From assembly GCF_002954685.1 (NCBI RefSeq), contig NZ_MSCN01000001.1, forward strand, positions 270,485 to 334,230: a DNA stretch of 63,746 nt, read 5' to 3'. This document shows, piece by piece, positions 27,681 to 35,969 of this stretch (the first letter of the stretch is position 1; each line of letters starts with the position of its first letter). The translations under genes were made by a program, and so were the position numbers. The notes beneath the pieces were generated by a model. The model was not told where the DNA came from, made no database searches, and saw nothing but the letters and a program-made list of their open reading frames with translations. Source of the DNA: Polaribacter porphyrae (GTDB lineage: Bacteria > Bacteroidota > Bacteroidia > Flavobacteriales > Flavobacteriaceae).

Positions 27681-28262
27681 TTATTCTGAATAATTCTTCA
27701 AAAAATTGACTAATTTCTGAATTGCAATTCCTCTATGAGAAATTGTATTTTTTGCTGAAGATGACATTTCTGCAAAAGATTGATTAAATCCTAATGGTTT
27801 AAAAATAGGATCATAACCAAAACCTTTTTCTCCTTGTTTTTTGGTTATAATCTCTCCCTTACAAATCCCTTCAAAAAGAAATTGTTTTTTATTAATATTT
27901 AAACAAATTGCAGTTCTAAATTGAGCTTTTCTATTAGGTTTATCCTCTAATTCTGATAGTAATTTTTGCATATTATGTTCAGAATTTCTTGGTTCTCCTG
28001 CAAAACGAGCAGAATAAACTCCTGGTTTTCCATCTAAAGCATCAACTTCTAAACCTGTATCATCAGCAAAACAATTGTAGCCAAAATTTTGTGTAATATA
28101 ATCTGCTTTTAGTTTGGCATTACCCTCTAAAGTAGTTTCAGTTTCCTCAACTTCATCAAAACAATTTATATCTTTTAAACTCAAGATTTCAATAGAGCTA
28201 GACAACATTTCTTGCACTTCTTTTAGTTTGTTCAAATTGTTAGTGGCAAAAACGAGTTTCAT
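27681..28262 (-). CDS. rdgB: Non-canonical purine NTP pyrophosphatase (RdgB/HAM1)
   Basis: This 193-residue enzyme hydrolyses ITP, dITP and XTP to monophosphates, keeping deaminated purines out of DNA and RNA. Family motifs are clear: [16 protein letters not shown] at the start, [29 protein letters not shown] and a C-terminal [10 protein letters not shown]. The upstream region has a minus-strand -7 element, TACATTTG, at 28284-28291. It is probably the first gene of a transcript that also carries the ABC importer genes. Confidence 0.95.
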   Translation of the reverse strand: MKLVFATNNLNKLKEVQEMLSSSIEILSLKDINCFDEVEETETTLEGNAKLKADYITQNFGYNCFADDTGLEVDALDGKPGVYSARFAGEPRNSEHNMQKLLSELEDKPNRKAQFRTAICLNINKKQFLFEGICKGEIITKKQGEKGFGYDPIFKPLGFNQSFAEMSSSAKNTISHRGIAIQKLVNFLKNYSE

Positions 28263-28489
28263 TAAAAATGATATTGATTTTTACAAATGTAATCAATTTA
28301 TAGAGGAATATTCGTTGGTAAATCTATAGAAATAGTAAAATAAATCAACTAAATTGCAAAAACTTAAAAACGCTGTAAGTATTGTTATCATTGATTTGTC
28401 GTGAAAATGTCGGGTTAAAAAGTGTTCTAAAAATTTGCCACCTTAATTTACTGAACTAAAATTGTATGGAATTTAAAAAAGTACATATT

Positions 28490-29281
28490 ATGAAACAACC
28501 AGAATTAGGTAAGAAAATTTTAGCCCTAAGAAAACAAAAAGGATTTACGCAAGAAGAGTTAGTAGAACAGTGCAACATTAATGTAAGGACAATTCAAAGA
28601 ATTGAAGCTGGAGATGTTTCACCAAGAAGTTATACCATAAAAGCTATTCTTGATGTGTTAGGTTTTGATTATTCTGAAGTTTTAGAAGAAAAATATAAGT
28701 CTGGGAAATTAGATAATATTTTAGGAATTAATAAGGATAAACTTCAAAAGCAACTTTTTACAGCTTTCATTTTTGGAATCATTTATTTTATAGCAGGTTT
28801 TCTTGAAATAGCAGTAGATTTTTTAGCATTTAAAGAAAATTGGTTATTTAAGGTAATTTATATTTTTGTAAAGTCTCTTTCTTTTATTTCTTTAGTATTC
28901 TTTTTTAGAGGTTTTGTAATTACAGCTGGGTTTTACAAAAACTATTTGCTTCAAATTAGTGCTTTTTTAGTGATAGTTTTTTCATTATTTATTTCTACTT
29001 TAGATGTACTTTGTCTCTATTTATGGGAAGAATTTTCAGGTTTAGTAGGCTTTACTAAACTCATTACTTATGGAATTTTAAGTATTTTGGTTGGAGTAGC
29101 TATAATGCGTCTAAAAGACTTTGGAAACCTAACTAAATGGACAGGTATTTTCGAAATTATTACTGGAAGTTGTTTTTTAGTAATCCTTTTAGCACCAATA
29201 GGTGCATTTACACAAGCCGTTGTTGAGATTTTTGAAATTATTTTGATATATAAAATTATGTCTAAAATTAAGAATAAGTAA
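28490..29281 (+). CDS. HTH (XRE) regulator with C-terminal membrane domain
   Basis: The N-terminal 65 residues form an XRE/Cro helix-turn-helix (ALRKQKGFTQEELVEQCNINVRTIQRIEAG). The rest carries about six hydrophobic segments, so the regulator is probably anchored in the inner membrane. Proteins of this build occur in Flavobacteriia, but the signal and targets are not known. I chose the ATG at 28490 (MKQPELGKKI, a usual family start); the upstream ATG at 28466 would add eight residues. The gene stands alone between rdgB and rlmH, both on the other strand. Confidence 0.85.
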   Translation: MKQPELGKKILALRKQKGFTQEELVEQCNINVRTIQRIEAGDVSPRSYTIKAILDVLGFDYSEVLEEKYKSGKLDNILGINKDKLQKQLFTAFIFGIIYFIAGFLEIAVDFLAFKENWLFKVIYIFVKSLSFISLVFFFRGFVITAGFYKNYLLQISAFLVIVFSLFISTLDVLCLYLWEEFSGLVGFTKLITYGILSILVGVAIMRLKDFGNLTKWTGIFEIITGSCFLVILLAPIGAFTQAVVEIFEIILIYKIMSKIKNK

Positions 29282-29342
29282 AACTTTAAAAAGAAAAGAA
29301 TTCTTGCCTTTTTAAAGAATTTAGATAAGACTTTGAGGTTTT

Positions 29343-29816
29343 CTACTCATGATGATAAGGCTCATTTCTCAAAATAGTAAAACCTCTATACAATTGTTCA
29401 ACAATAAACAAACGAATCATTTGATGGGAAAATGTCATTTTAGATAATGAGATTTTCGCATTAGCTTTTTTGTAAACAGCATTAGAAAACCCATAAGGAC
29501 CACCAATAACTAAAACCAATTGTTTTAAACCTGAATTCATTTTTTTTTGCAAATATTTACTAAATTCTATCGATGTAAAATGCTTTCCTTTATCATCTAA
29601 CAAGACCAATTGATCTGTATTTTGCAATTTCGATAAAATGAGTTCTCCCTCTTTTTCTTTTTGTTGCTGTTCAGAAAGGTTCTTCACATTTTTGATATCA
29701 GGAATAATCTCTAATTCAAATTTTATGTAGTGTTTTAAGCGTTTTTGATATTCATTAATCAACAAAATTAATTGCTTATTATCTGTTTTACCAATCGCTA
29801 AAAGTTTAATTTTCAT
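29343..29816 (-). CDS. rlmH: 23S rRNA pseudouridine-1915 N3-methyltransferase RlmH
   Basis: This 157-residue SPOUT methyltransferase modifies pseudouridine 1915 in helix 69 of 23S rRNA. The C-terminal trefoil-knot motifs are typical: LVLVIGGPYGF for the SAM loop and SLSKMTFSHQMIRLFIVEQLYR, ending RNEPYHHE, as in the family. Length is normal. It is a single gene; a flavobacterial palindromic repeat-like sequence lies just upstream. Confidence 0.96.
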   Translation of the reverse strand: MKIKLLAIGKTDNKQLILLINEYQKRLKHYIKFELEIIPDIKNVKNLSEQQQKEKEGELILSKLQNTDQLVLLDDKGKHFTSIEFSKYLQKKMNSGLKQLVLVIGGPYGFSNAVYKKANAKISLSKMTFSHQMIRLFIVEQLYRGFTILRNEPYHHE

Positions 29817-29828
29817 ATACGAACTGTA

Positions 29829-29874
29829 ATTTCGAGTGATTTTCGATTTTATGAGAAAATTGTATCGAGAAATC
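29829..29874. repeat. Intergenic repeat-like palindromic element
   Basis: The gap between rlmH and nadC contains TTTCGAGTGATTTTCG, a short loop rich in A/T and ATCGAGAAATC. The ends (GATTTCTCGA against TTTCGAGTGATT) are partly complementary. From general familiarity with flavobacterial genomes it resembles a dispersed intergenic element; that identity is inferred and needs a genome search. Confidence 0.35.
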
Positions 29875-29976
29875 TTTTAATTGTACATTACAAATTTATC
29901 AGATTTAACAGATAAACTCTAAAGAACTCACAAAAAAATGAAAATCATTCTTATTTTTACATCAGAATAAACAATT

Positions 29977-30834
29977 ATGATAACAGAAGAAAAATTCCAA
30001 AACGAATTAGATTTAATTATAAAAAATGCCATTAGAGAAGATATTGGTGATGGAGATCACACTTCGCTTTCCTGTATTCCTGCTGATGCAACAGGAAAAG
30101 CAAAATTATTGGTAAAAGATAATGGAATTATTGCTGGAGTTGAATTTGCAAAGCAAGTTTTTAAATATGTAGATGCAGATTTAGAAGTAGAAACATTTAT
30201 CGATGATGGCGAAAAAGTAAATTATGGAGACATTGTTTTTCACGTTTCAGGAAAATCGCAATCCATTTTAATGGCAGAACGTTTGGTGTTGAATGCAATG
30301 CAAAGAATGTCTGCAATTGCTACAAAAACTACTTTTTTTGCAAATTTGTTGGAGGGAACAAAAACCAAAGTTTTAGATACCAGAAAAACTACTCCAGGTA
30401 TTAGAGCTTTAGAAAAATGGGCTGTAAAAATTGGAGGAGGAGAAAACCACAGATTTGCTTTGTATGATATGGTGATGATTAAAGACAATCATATAGATTT
30501 TGCTGGTGGAATTACAGCAGCAATTACAAAAACTAAAAAGTATTTAGCTGATAAAGGTTTGGATATCAAGATTATTGTAGAAGCTAGAAGTTTGATAGAA
30601 ATTGAAGAAATTTTAGCAAACGAAGGTGTTTATAGAATTCTAATTGATAATTTTAATTATGAAGATACTAGAAAAGCTGTGGCTTTAATAGGTGATAAAT
30701 GCTTAACAGAATCTTCTGGAGGAATTAACGAAGATACCATTAGAAAATATGCTGAATGTGGTGTGGATTTTATTTCTTCTGGTGCATTAACACATTCAGT
30801 TTATAATATGGATTTGAGTCTAAAAGCGATATAG
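29977..30834 (+). CDS. nadC: Nicotinate-nucleotide pyrophosphorylase (carboxylating), NadC
   Basis: This 285-residue enzyme converts quinolinate and PRPP into nicotinate mononucleotide in de novo NAD synthesis. Signatures visible are REDIGDGDHTS at the start, LNAMQRMSAIAT, the quinolinate/PRPP-binding TRKTTPGIRALEKWAVKIGGG with HRFALYDMVMIKDNH, and IIVEARSL and ISSGALTHS near the end. Length fits the family. A -7-like TATTTTTA lies just upstream. nadA and nadB are not in the window. Confidence 0.96.
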   Translation: MITEEKFQNELDLIIKNAIREDIGDGDHTSLSCIPADATGKAKLLVKDNGIIAGVEFAKQVFKYVDADLEVETFIDDGEKVNYGDIVFHVSGKSQSILMAERLVLNAMQRMSAIATKTTFFANLLEGTKTKVLDTRKTTPGIRALEKWAVKIGGGENHRFALYDMVMIKDNHIDFAGGITAAITKTKKYLADKGLDIKIIVEARSLIEIEEILANEGVYRILIDNFNYEDTRKAVALIGDKCLTESSGGINEDTIRKYAECGVDFISSGALTHSVYNMDLSLKAI

Positions 30835-30883
30835 TAACTAAATGTAAAGCTGAATTTATTTCTGCTTCTCACAAATTATGCGA

Positions 30884-30902
30884 TTCTGAAACAAGTTCAG
30901 AA
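30884..30902. repeat. Short palindrome before pentapeptide-repeat gene
   Basis: TTCTGAA (30884-30890) and TTCAGAA (30896-30902) form an inverted repeat with a 5-base centre. Its right end supplies the A of an ATG at 30902, which is therefore a doubtful start codon. It looks like a flavobacterial dispersed repeat (inference). Confidence 0.4.
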
Positions 30903-30913
30903 TGACGAAAAGT

Positions 30914-31486
30914 ATGATAGATCATTATTTTGACGAACAAGATTTTTCTAAAATTGATTTTACAAAAACGAAAATCAAAAAAGGAGAATATGACAATTGT
31001 ACTTTTACCAATTGTAATTTTGAGAATATTCACGCATCAAATATTCAGTTTGTAGAATGCGAATTTATTGATTGTAATTTTAGCAATACTATTATAAAAG
31101 ATTCCGCTTTTAAAGATGTAAATTTTATCAATTGTAAATTGATTGGCGTAAAATTTAATGAAGTAGATACTTTTTTATTACAGTTTTCATTTAAAGATTG
31201 TCAACTGAATTACAGCTCTTTTTATCAACTGAAAATTCCGAACACAAAATTTATTAACTGTAATTTAGAAGAAGCAGATTTTACAGAAGCGAATATAAAT
31301 AGTTCATTTTTTGATGATTGTAATCTAAAAAACACCATTTTTGATAGAACCAATCTAGAGAAAACAGATTTTATAACTGCTCAAAACTTTGAAATCGATC
31401 CTGAAGAAAATCAACTTAAAGGAGCAAAGTTTAGTAAGGATAATGTAATTGGATTGTTATCAAAATATAAAATTATTGTGGAATGA
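30914..31486 (+). CDS. Pentapeptide-repeat protein
   Basis: This 190-residue protein is built of A(D/N)LXX-like pentapeptides such as CNFENI, CEFIDCNFSN, CNLEEADFTEAN and CNLKNTIFDRTNLEKTDF, which fold into a right-handed quadrilateral beta helix. Cys and Phe dominate the inward positions. The function is unknown; some relatives mimic DNA and protect gyrase, but nothing here shows this. I start it at ATG 30914 (MIDHYFDEQ), because the ATG at 30902 is part of a palindromic repeat; that start would add four residues. It is translationally coupled to the following lipoprotein (ATGA overlap). Confidence 0.85.
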   Translation: MIDHYFDEQDFSKIDFTKTKIKKGEYDNCTFTNCNFENIHASNIQFVECEFIDCNFSNTIIKDSAFKDVNFINCKLIGVKFNEVDTFLLQFSFKDCQLNYSSFYQLKIPNTKFINCNLEEADFTEANINSSFFDDCNLKNTIFDRTNLEKTDFITAQNFEIDPEENQLKGAKFSKDNVIGLLSKYKIIVE

Positions 31487-31959
31487 AATTTTATAAAATA
31501 AGCTCTGTTTTTATAGCTTTTTGTTTGCTTTCTTGTGATGAAAAAAGTTCTTCAAACATCTATCTATATTCTTTTCAGAAATCAAAAGCAGAAAGATTTC
31601 TTTTAGAGATTAAAAAAGAAAATCATAATAAACTTTACTTTTACTCAAATAAAAAAGATTCAATTAAAGATTTAAATATCGTTTACAATCTTGAAAAAGA
31701 TTTTTTAGTTTCAGAAAAAGATACTTTTTATTTTATTAAAAAAAGTTATAAAACCAAAGATTACGAATATAAAATGTATCAACCCAAAACCATAAAAAGT
31801 CATACTATAACTTTGGTTTTTCACAAAAATTATGGACTTTTATCAAGTTCAGTTTGGGGTGCAGATTTTTTATTCTTAAAAGATTCTTTATCATCATTTA
31901 AAAATGAAGCAATTTTTAAAGAAATAATGCTTGAAAAAAATAAAATATATTTAGAGTAA
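31483..31959 (+). CDS. Hypothetical lipoprotein
   Basis: This 158-residue protein has a lipoprotein signal with Cys18 in FIAFCLLSCDEKSS. The mature part is Lys- and Ser-rich with short beta strands, and I do not recognise the family. It overlaps the pentapeptide-repeat gene by four bases (ATGA), so the two are co-translated and may act together. Confidence 0.7.
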   Translation: MKFYKISSVFIAFCLLSCDEKSSSNIYLYSFQKSKAERFLLEIKKENHNKLYFYSNKKDSIKDLNIVYNLEKDFLVSEKDTFYFIKKSYKTKDYEYKMYQPKTIKSHTITLVFHKNYGLLSSSVWGADFLFLKDSLSSFKNEAIFKEIMLEKNKIYLE

Positions 31960-31962
31960 TTT

Positions 31963-31992
31963 TTTCTCCTTTGGAGAAATGTCTGAAAGACA
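31963..31992. repeat. Double hairpin between lipoprotein and YihY gene
   Basis: TTTCTCC (31963-31969)/GGAGAAA (31973-31979) is followed directly by TGTCT (31980-31984)/AGACA (31988-31992). The pair lies just before the YihY-family start codon. It may be a dispersed repeat or a weak terminator for the lipoprotein gene. Confidence 0.4.
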
Positions 31993-32001
31993 AAGAGGCA
32001 T

Positions 32002-32946
32002 ATGACAAAAGAAATAGAAGACAAACTTGATAAAATACCAATTGTATGTGCTTTGGTGCGTTTTGGAAAAAGAATAAAAATTCCAGGTTTAGAAGGAATG
32101 TCTTTGTATGATGTGATTGAAATGTATTTTATAGGAATTATTGAAGGTGCTCTAACCACAAGAGCTGGAGGGATTGCCTATAGCTTTTTCATGGCAATTT
32201 TTCCTTTTTTACTTTTCGTATTAACATTAATTCCATTTGTACCTATAGAAGGTGCTCAAGAAGTATTATTATCCTTAATTTCTGATGTTTTACCTCCAAA
32301 AACCTTTGATGCAGTAGACTCTGTAATTATCGATATTATCAAAAATCAATATGGAGGTTTACTATCTTTTGGTTTTTTAGCATCCATTTTTTTAATGACT
32401 AATGGCGTAAATGCCATATTTGGTGGTTTTGAATATTCATATCATGTAAAAGAAATCAGAAATGTATTTCGTTCTTATTTCATAGCCATGTTAGTTACCA
32501 TTGTTATCGTTGTTTTTTTATTAATTACAGTAATGTTAGTTATATTTTTTGAATTGATTTTAAAAGAAATTGTTACATTAGGTTGGCTGGAAGACAATTT
32601 AATTTGGCTACAATTAGGCAGAGGTTTTATCTTTTTAAGTATGATATTCATTACAGTTTCCATGTTGTATCATTATGGAGTAAAAGAAGCAAAATACTCT
32701 CGTTTTTTTTCTCCAGGAGCAGTTTTTACCACAGTTTTATCTATCTTAACATTCTATTTATTTAGCTATTATGTTACTGAATTTGCAAAATACAACGAGT
32801 TGTATGGCTCAATAGGAACTTTATTAATACTAATGCTTTTTATTTGGCTGAATGCTATAATTCTATTATTAGGTTTTGAGTTAAATGCGTCTATTTACTC
32901 TTTACGAAGACGAAATAAAACCTTTACAACACCTAAAAAATTATAA
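32002..32946 (+). CDS. YihY/virulence factor BrkB family membrane protein
   Basis: This 314-residue inner-membrane protein has about six hydrophobic segments and the YihY pattern: a short cytosolic start, then TTRAGGIAYSFFMAIFPFLLF (first membrane segment with conserved AGGIAYS), FLMTNGVNAIFGGFEYSY, and a final LLILMLFIWLNAIILLLGFELNA, as expected for this family. The biochemical role of YihY proteins is not established; the old annotation 'ribonuclease BN' is incorrect for this family. Two bases separate it from no other gene; it follows a double hairpin. Confidence 0.88.
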   Translation: MTKEIEDKLDKIPIVCALVRFGKRIKIPGLEGMSLYDVIEMYFIGIIEGALTTRAGGIAYSFFMAIFPFLLFVLTLIPFVPIEGAQEVLLSLISDVLPPKTFDAVDSVIIDIIKNQYGGLLSFGFLASIFLMTNGVNAIFGGFEYSYHVKEIRNVFRSYFIAMLVTIVIVVFLLITVMLVIFFELILKEIVTLGWLEDNLIWLQLGRGFIFLSMIFITVSMLYHYGVKEAKYSRFFSPGAVFTTVLSILTFYLFSYYVTEFAKYNELYGSIGTLLILMLFIWLNAIILLLGFELNASIYSLRRRNKTFTTPKKL

Positions 32947-33053
32947 CTTTTCACGATATTTGTGCTCACAGAGCGATTTATTATTTTTCCATTTTTATGG
33001 AATTATGATTTTTCTTTTAGCGACCCGTCAGATTTTTCGTAAAGTTGTCGTTT

Positions 33054-33198
33054 CTGCAAGGTTTCAAAAACCTTGTAGGTTAAGTAATTAGAAAAGTTTG
33101 TAATACCTGCAAGGTTTTAAACCTTGCAGGTATTAAGCAATTTGAATAAGATATTTATAAGTATAGATACCTACAAGGTTAAAAAAACCTTGCAGGAT
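33054..33198. repeat. Three palindromic CCTGCAAGGTTT elements upstream of hisS
   Basis: Three inverted repeats share the core TGCAAGGTT/AACCTTGCA: 33054-33079 (imperfect, CTGCAAGGTTT with ACCTTGTAG), 33102-33134 (AATACCTGCAAGGTTT and its 16-base complement around one base, perfect) and about 33167-33198 (ACCTACAAGGTT/AACCTTGCAGG). They fill the gap before hisS. Such elements recur between genes in Bacteroidota (from general knowledge, not searched here). Confidence 0.8.
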
Positions 33199-33214
33199 AA
33201 ATTAGGATAAAATA

Positions 33215-34633
33215 ATGAAACCAAGTATCCCAAAAGGAACAAGAGATTTTTCGCCAACAGAAGTAGCTAATCGTACTTATATAATTAATACGATTAAAAC
33301 TGCGTTTGAAACTTTTGGATTTCAACCTATTGAAACCCCAAGTTTTGAAAAATCATCAACTTTAATGGGAAAATACGGAGAAGAAGGAGATCGTTTGATT
33401 TTTAAGATTTTGAATTCTGGTAATTTCTTTTATGAAAAAGATTCAATTGATTTACCTGAAAGTTATGAAAAGTTAAAATTCAATTCTTTAGATGATTTGG
33501 AATCTAAAGAAAAAATTGAATTGAATAGGTTTACAAATAGAATTTCAGGAAAAGCACTTCGTTATGACCTTACAGTACCATTCGCAAGATATGTAGTACA
33601 ACATCAAAATGAAATTACGTTTCCTTTTAAACGTTATCAAGTACAACCAGTTTGGAGAGCAGATAGACCTCAAAAAGGACGTTTTAGAGAATTTTATCAA
33701 TGTGATGCAGATGTAGTTGGTAGCAAATCTTTGTGGCAAGAAGTCGAGTTTATCCAATTATATGATACTGTTTTTACACAATTAGGTTTAGCAGAAACAA
33801 CGATTAAAATCAACAATAGAAAAATACTTTCTGGAATTGCAGAAGTCATTGGTGCTCAAGATAAATTGATCGATTTTACAGTAGCTTTAGACAAATTGGA
33901 TAAAATTGGTCAAGAAAAAGTTGAAACAGAAATGTTATCCAAAGGAATTACGTCAGCAGCCATTCAAAAAGTACAACCTTTATTTAGTTTTGATGGGAAT
34001 AATCAAGAGAATTTAGATGCTTTAGCAAAAATGCTAACCACTTCAGAAGAAGGCACAAAAGGAGTTGAAGAATTACGTTTTGTAATCAATTCAATATCAG
34101 AATTAGGTTTACAATCAGCCAGTTTAGAGGTTGATGTAACTTTAGCAAGAGGTTTAAATTATTATACAGGAGCAATTTTTGAAGTTTCAGCACCAAAAGG
34201 TGTAAAAATGGGGTCAATTGGTGGTGGTGGAAGATATGATGATTTAACAGGAATTTTCGGAATGAAAGACGTTTCTGGGGTTGGAATATCTTTTGGTTTA
34301 GACAGAATTTATTTAGTGTTAGAAGAATTAGGTTTGTTTAAAACTGTGGCTTTACCAAAGCCAAAAGTAATGTTTGTCAATTTTGGAGAAAATGAAGCTT
34401 TGTACTGTATGAAAGCAATTTCTCAATTAAGAGTTAAAGGTATTAAGTCTGAATTATTTCCTGATGCTGCAAAAATGAAAAAGCAAATGAATTACGCTAA
34501 CAAACGCGAAATTGAATTTGTGGTTATTGTGGGTTCTCAAGAAATTGAAAACGATGAGTTTACATTAAAGAATATGGTTTCTGGTGAGCAATCAAAATGT
34601 AGTTTATTAGAATTGATACAAACTTTATTGTAA
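33215..34633 (+). CDS. hisS: Histidyl-tRNA synthetase
   Basis: This 472-residue class II synthetase starts [13 protein letters not shown]. Motif 1 and 2 regions are present ([19 protein letters not shown] with the motif 2 arginine, then [15 protein letters not shown]), the histidine-specific [15 protein letters not shown] and GGGGRYDDL are clear, and motif 3 is [15 protein letters not shown]. The C-terminal anticodon-binding domain starts near [12 protein letters not shown]. Length is slightly above the bacterial average because of an insertion near residues 75-110, common in Bacteroidota. Confidence 0.96.
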   Translation: MKPSIPKGTRDFSPTEVANRTYIINTIKTAFETFGFQPIETPSFEKSSTLMGKYGEEGDRLIFKILNSGNFFYEKDSIDLPESYEKLKFNSLDDLESKEKIELNRFTNRISGKALRYDLTVPFARYVVQHQNEITFPFKRYQVQPVWRADRPQKGRFREFYQCDADVVGSKSLWQEVEFIQLYDTVFTQLGLAETTIKINNRKILSGIAEVIGAQDKLIDFTVALDKLDKIGQEKVETEMLSKGITSAAIQKVQPLFSFDGNNQENLDALAKMLTTSEEGTKGVEELRFVINSISELGLQSASLEVDVTLARGLNYYTGAIFEVSAPKGVKMGSIGGGGRYDDLTGIFGMKDVSGVGISFGLDRIYLVLEELGLFKTVALPKPKVMFVNFGENEALYCMKAISQLRVKGIKSELFPDAAKMKKQMNYANKREIEFVVIVGSQEIENDEFTLKNMVSGEQSKCSLLELIQTLL

Positions 34634-34641
34634 GTTTTACT

Positions 34642-34690
34642 TGTCATTTCGAACGAAATGAAATGAAGTTGAGAAATCTCATTTTAGAAA
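34642..34690. repeat. Dispersed repeat, half element, after hisS
   Basis: CATTTCG-AA-CGAAATG (34645-34660) is a short palindrome followed by AAATGAAGTTGAGAAATCT. The same order of sequence, with a few substitutions, occurs at 36549-36595, so the two are copies of one intergenic element; this one lacks the right half. Confidence 0.6.
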
Positions 34691-34714
34691 CTTCAATATT
34701 AAATAACAATATAT

Positions 34715-34722
34715 TAAATTTG
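34715..34722 (+). promoter_or_regulatory. -7 promoter element of folE
   Basis: TAAATTTG matches TAnnTTTG and is followed by CATTCC, like the TATATTTGCAT box of rimP. No good -33 TTTG was found. The start codon is 43 bases downstream. Confidence 0.45.
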
Positions 34723-34765
34723 CATTCCAAAAAATACGATTCAACTATTTGAATTTATCAATATA

Positions 34766-35434
34766 ATGAACGACGAAAGAATAGAAGAACTAGGAGAAGA
34801 TCACGTTGGTACATCAGCCAAAACACCTTTAAGAGCAGATGCTTTTGCTATTTCTGATGAAGAAAAAATAAGTAGAATCCAAGAAAGCGTAAAAGATATT
34901 TTACAGACTTTAGGTATGGATTTAACAGACGATAGTTTACAAGGCACACCAAAAAGAGTTGCTAAAGCTTTTGTAAATGAGATTTTTATGGGTTTAAATC
35001 CTAAAAATAAACCAAAAGCATCCACATTCGATAATAATTACAATTATGGTGAAATGTTGGTGGAAAAAAATATTGTGGTGTATTCTACTTGCGAACATCA
35101 TTTATTACCAATTATAGGTAGAGCTCATGTAGCCTACATTTCTGATGGAAAAGTTATTGGCTTATCAAAAATGAATAGAATTGTGGAGTATTTTGCAAAA
35201 AGACCACAAGTACAAGAACGCTTAACAATGCAAGTGGTACAAGCGATGCAAGAAGCTTTAGGTACTCAAAATGTTGCTTGTGTTATAGATGCAAAACATT
35301 TGTGTGTAAATTCTAGAGGAATAAAAGATATTGAAAGCTCAACAGTTACTGCAGAATTTGGGGGTAAATTTAAAGAAACAGAAACCAAAAGAGAATTTTT
35401 AGATTACTTAAAGATGGATACTGATTTCGATTAA
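34766..35434 (+). CDS. folE: GTP cyclohydrolase I
   Basis: This 222-residue enzyme makes 7,8-dihydroneopterin triphosphate from GTP, the first step of tetrahydrofolate and queuosine-type pterin synthesis. The zinc Cys and His are in YSTCEHHLLPIIGRAHVAY, and the second zinc Cys with the catalytic region is in VACVIDAKHLCVNSRGIKD. The N-terminal 45 residues are variable, as in the family. It has its own promoter and terminator. A pterin-4a-carbinolamine dehydratase gene lies 23 kb away. Confidence 0.96.
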   Translation: MNDERIEELGEDHVGTSAKTPLRADAFAISDEEKISRIQESVKDILQTLGMDLTDDSLQGTPKRVAKAFVNEIFMGLNPKNKPKASTFDNNYNYGEMLVEKNIVVYSTCEHHLLPIIGRAHVAYISDGKVIGLSKMNRIVEYFAKRPQVQERLTMQVVQAMQEALGTQNVACVIDAKHLCVNSRGIKDIESSTVTAEFGGKFKETETKREFLDYLKMDTDFD

Positions 35435-35474
35435 CTGCAAACTTGATTCAACATCTTTTAATAAAACATTCAAT

Positions 35475-35506
35475 AACCGTTTAGAAAATTTCTAAACGGT
35501 TTTTTT
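35475..35506 (+). terminator. Terminator after folE
   Basis: AACCGTTTAGA (35475-35485) pairs with TCTAAACGGTT (35491-35501) around a 5-base loop and is followed by a T run. The same stem core recurs after the next gene and again at 39399. Confidence 0.85.
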
Positions 35507-35634
35507 CTTAATAGATCATATAGTTTTTTTCTAGTAATCAGGTTATTATTATAAGTTTTTCAAAAAAATAGGATTTAAGTATCAAATCTATATTTATTTA
35601 AAAAAATTTTGGAAATATTAAATTTTATTATAAA

Positions 35635-35672
35635 TTGGTCAACCAAACTAGTAAACCACTTTGGTTAACCAG
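35635..35672 (+). promoter_or_regulatory. Twin operator-like palindromes (TGGTnnACCA)
   Basis: TTGGTCAACCAA (35635-35646) and TTGGTTAACCAG (35661-35672) are 26 bases apart and sit in a longer imperfect direct repeat (each followed by an A-x-TAGT). TGGTnnACCA is the form of operator bound by FadR-subfamily GntR regulators (known for that family; no such regulator gene lies in the window). The second box includes the apparent TTG start of the next ORF. Confidence 0.5.
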
Positions 35673-35849
35673 ATTAGTTTACTTCAAAAATCTATTAATA
35701 ATAAGCAAGAAATTACTCGCAAAGAAGCGATAAAAAAAATAGGAAATTATGGTAAATATGCTGCATTAACTGCATTGGGTACTTACATAATTTTAAACCC
35801 ACAAAAGGCTCAAGCTCAAAGTCCAGAAAGTCCAGGAACAGGATTTTAA
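35661..35849 (+). CDS. Small conserved-looking protein with hydrophobic stretch, TTG start
   Basis: The frame has no ATG and an in-frame stop at 35652-35654, so TTG at 35661 is the first usable start; it gives 62 residues. The middle, TRKEAIKKIGNYGKYAALTA, has a basic segment followed by a hydrophobic helix (ALGTYIILNP) and an AQAQS site, like a short signal or tail-anchored peptide, and the protein ends PGTGF. Upstream are two operator-like boxes; downstream is a strong terminator, which supports a real transcription unit. Function unknown. A shorter start cannot be excluded. Confidence 0.55.
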   Translation: MVNQISLLQKSINNKQEITRKEAIKKIGNYGKYAALTALGTYIILNPQKAQAQSPESPGTGF

Positions 35850-35875
35850 TTATCTGGAATTATAAAAATATAAAG

Positions 35876-35905
35876 CCGTTTAGAAATTTTCTAAACGGTT
35901 TTTTT
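35876..35905 (+). terminator. Terminator of the small ORF
   Basis: CCGTTTAGA (35876-35884) pairs with TCTAAACGG (35890-35898), 5-base loop, then a T run. The core is the same as in the folE terminator. Confidence 0.85.
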
Positions 35906-35913
35906 ATTTTTTT

Positions 35914-35939
35914 TGCGACACTTTTAATTTTTTTCCGTT
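35914..35939 (+). promoter_or_regulatory. ECF-type promoter before sigma gene (autoregulation)
   Basis: TGCGAC (35914-35919), 16 bases, then CGTT (35936-35939) fits the general ECF promoter shape (an AAC-like -35, a 16-base spacer and a CGT -10). It lies 30 bases upstream of the sigma gene start, so the sigma factor probably drives its own operon. The box at 46919-46944 is similar. Confidence 0.45.
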
Positions 35940-35969
35940 CTTATAGTGTAAACAAACTTTAACCAACCT

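Noticed and set aside
28263..28489. Riboswitch or small RNA before the HTH regulator
   Set aside because: Only short AT-rich sequence is seen; no stem arrangement resembles a known riboswitch.
32885..33091. A 68-codon plus-strand frame at the end of the YihY gene
   Set aside because: It overlaps the YihY gene in another frame and runs into intergenic repeats; no domain or signal peptide.
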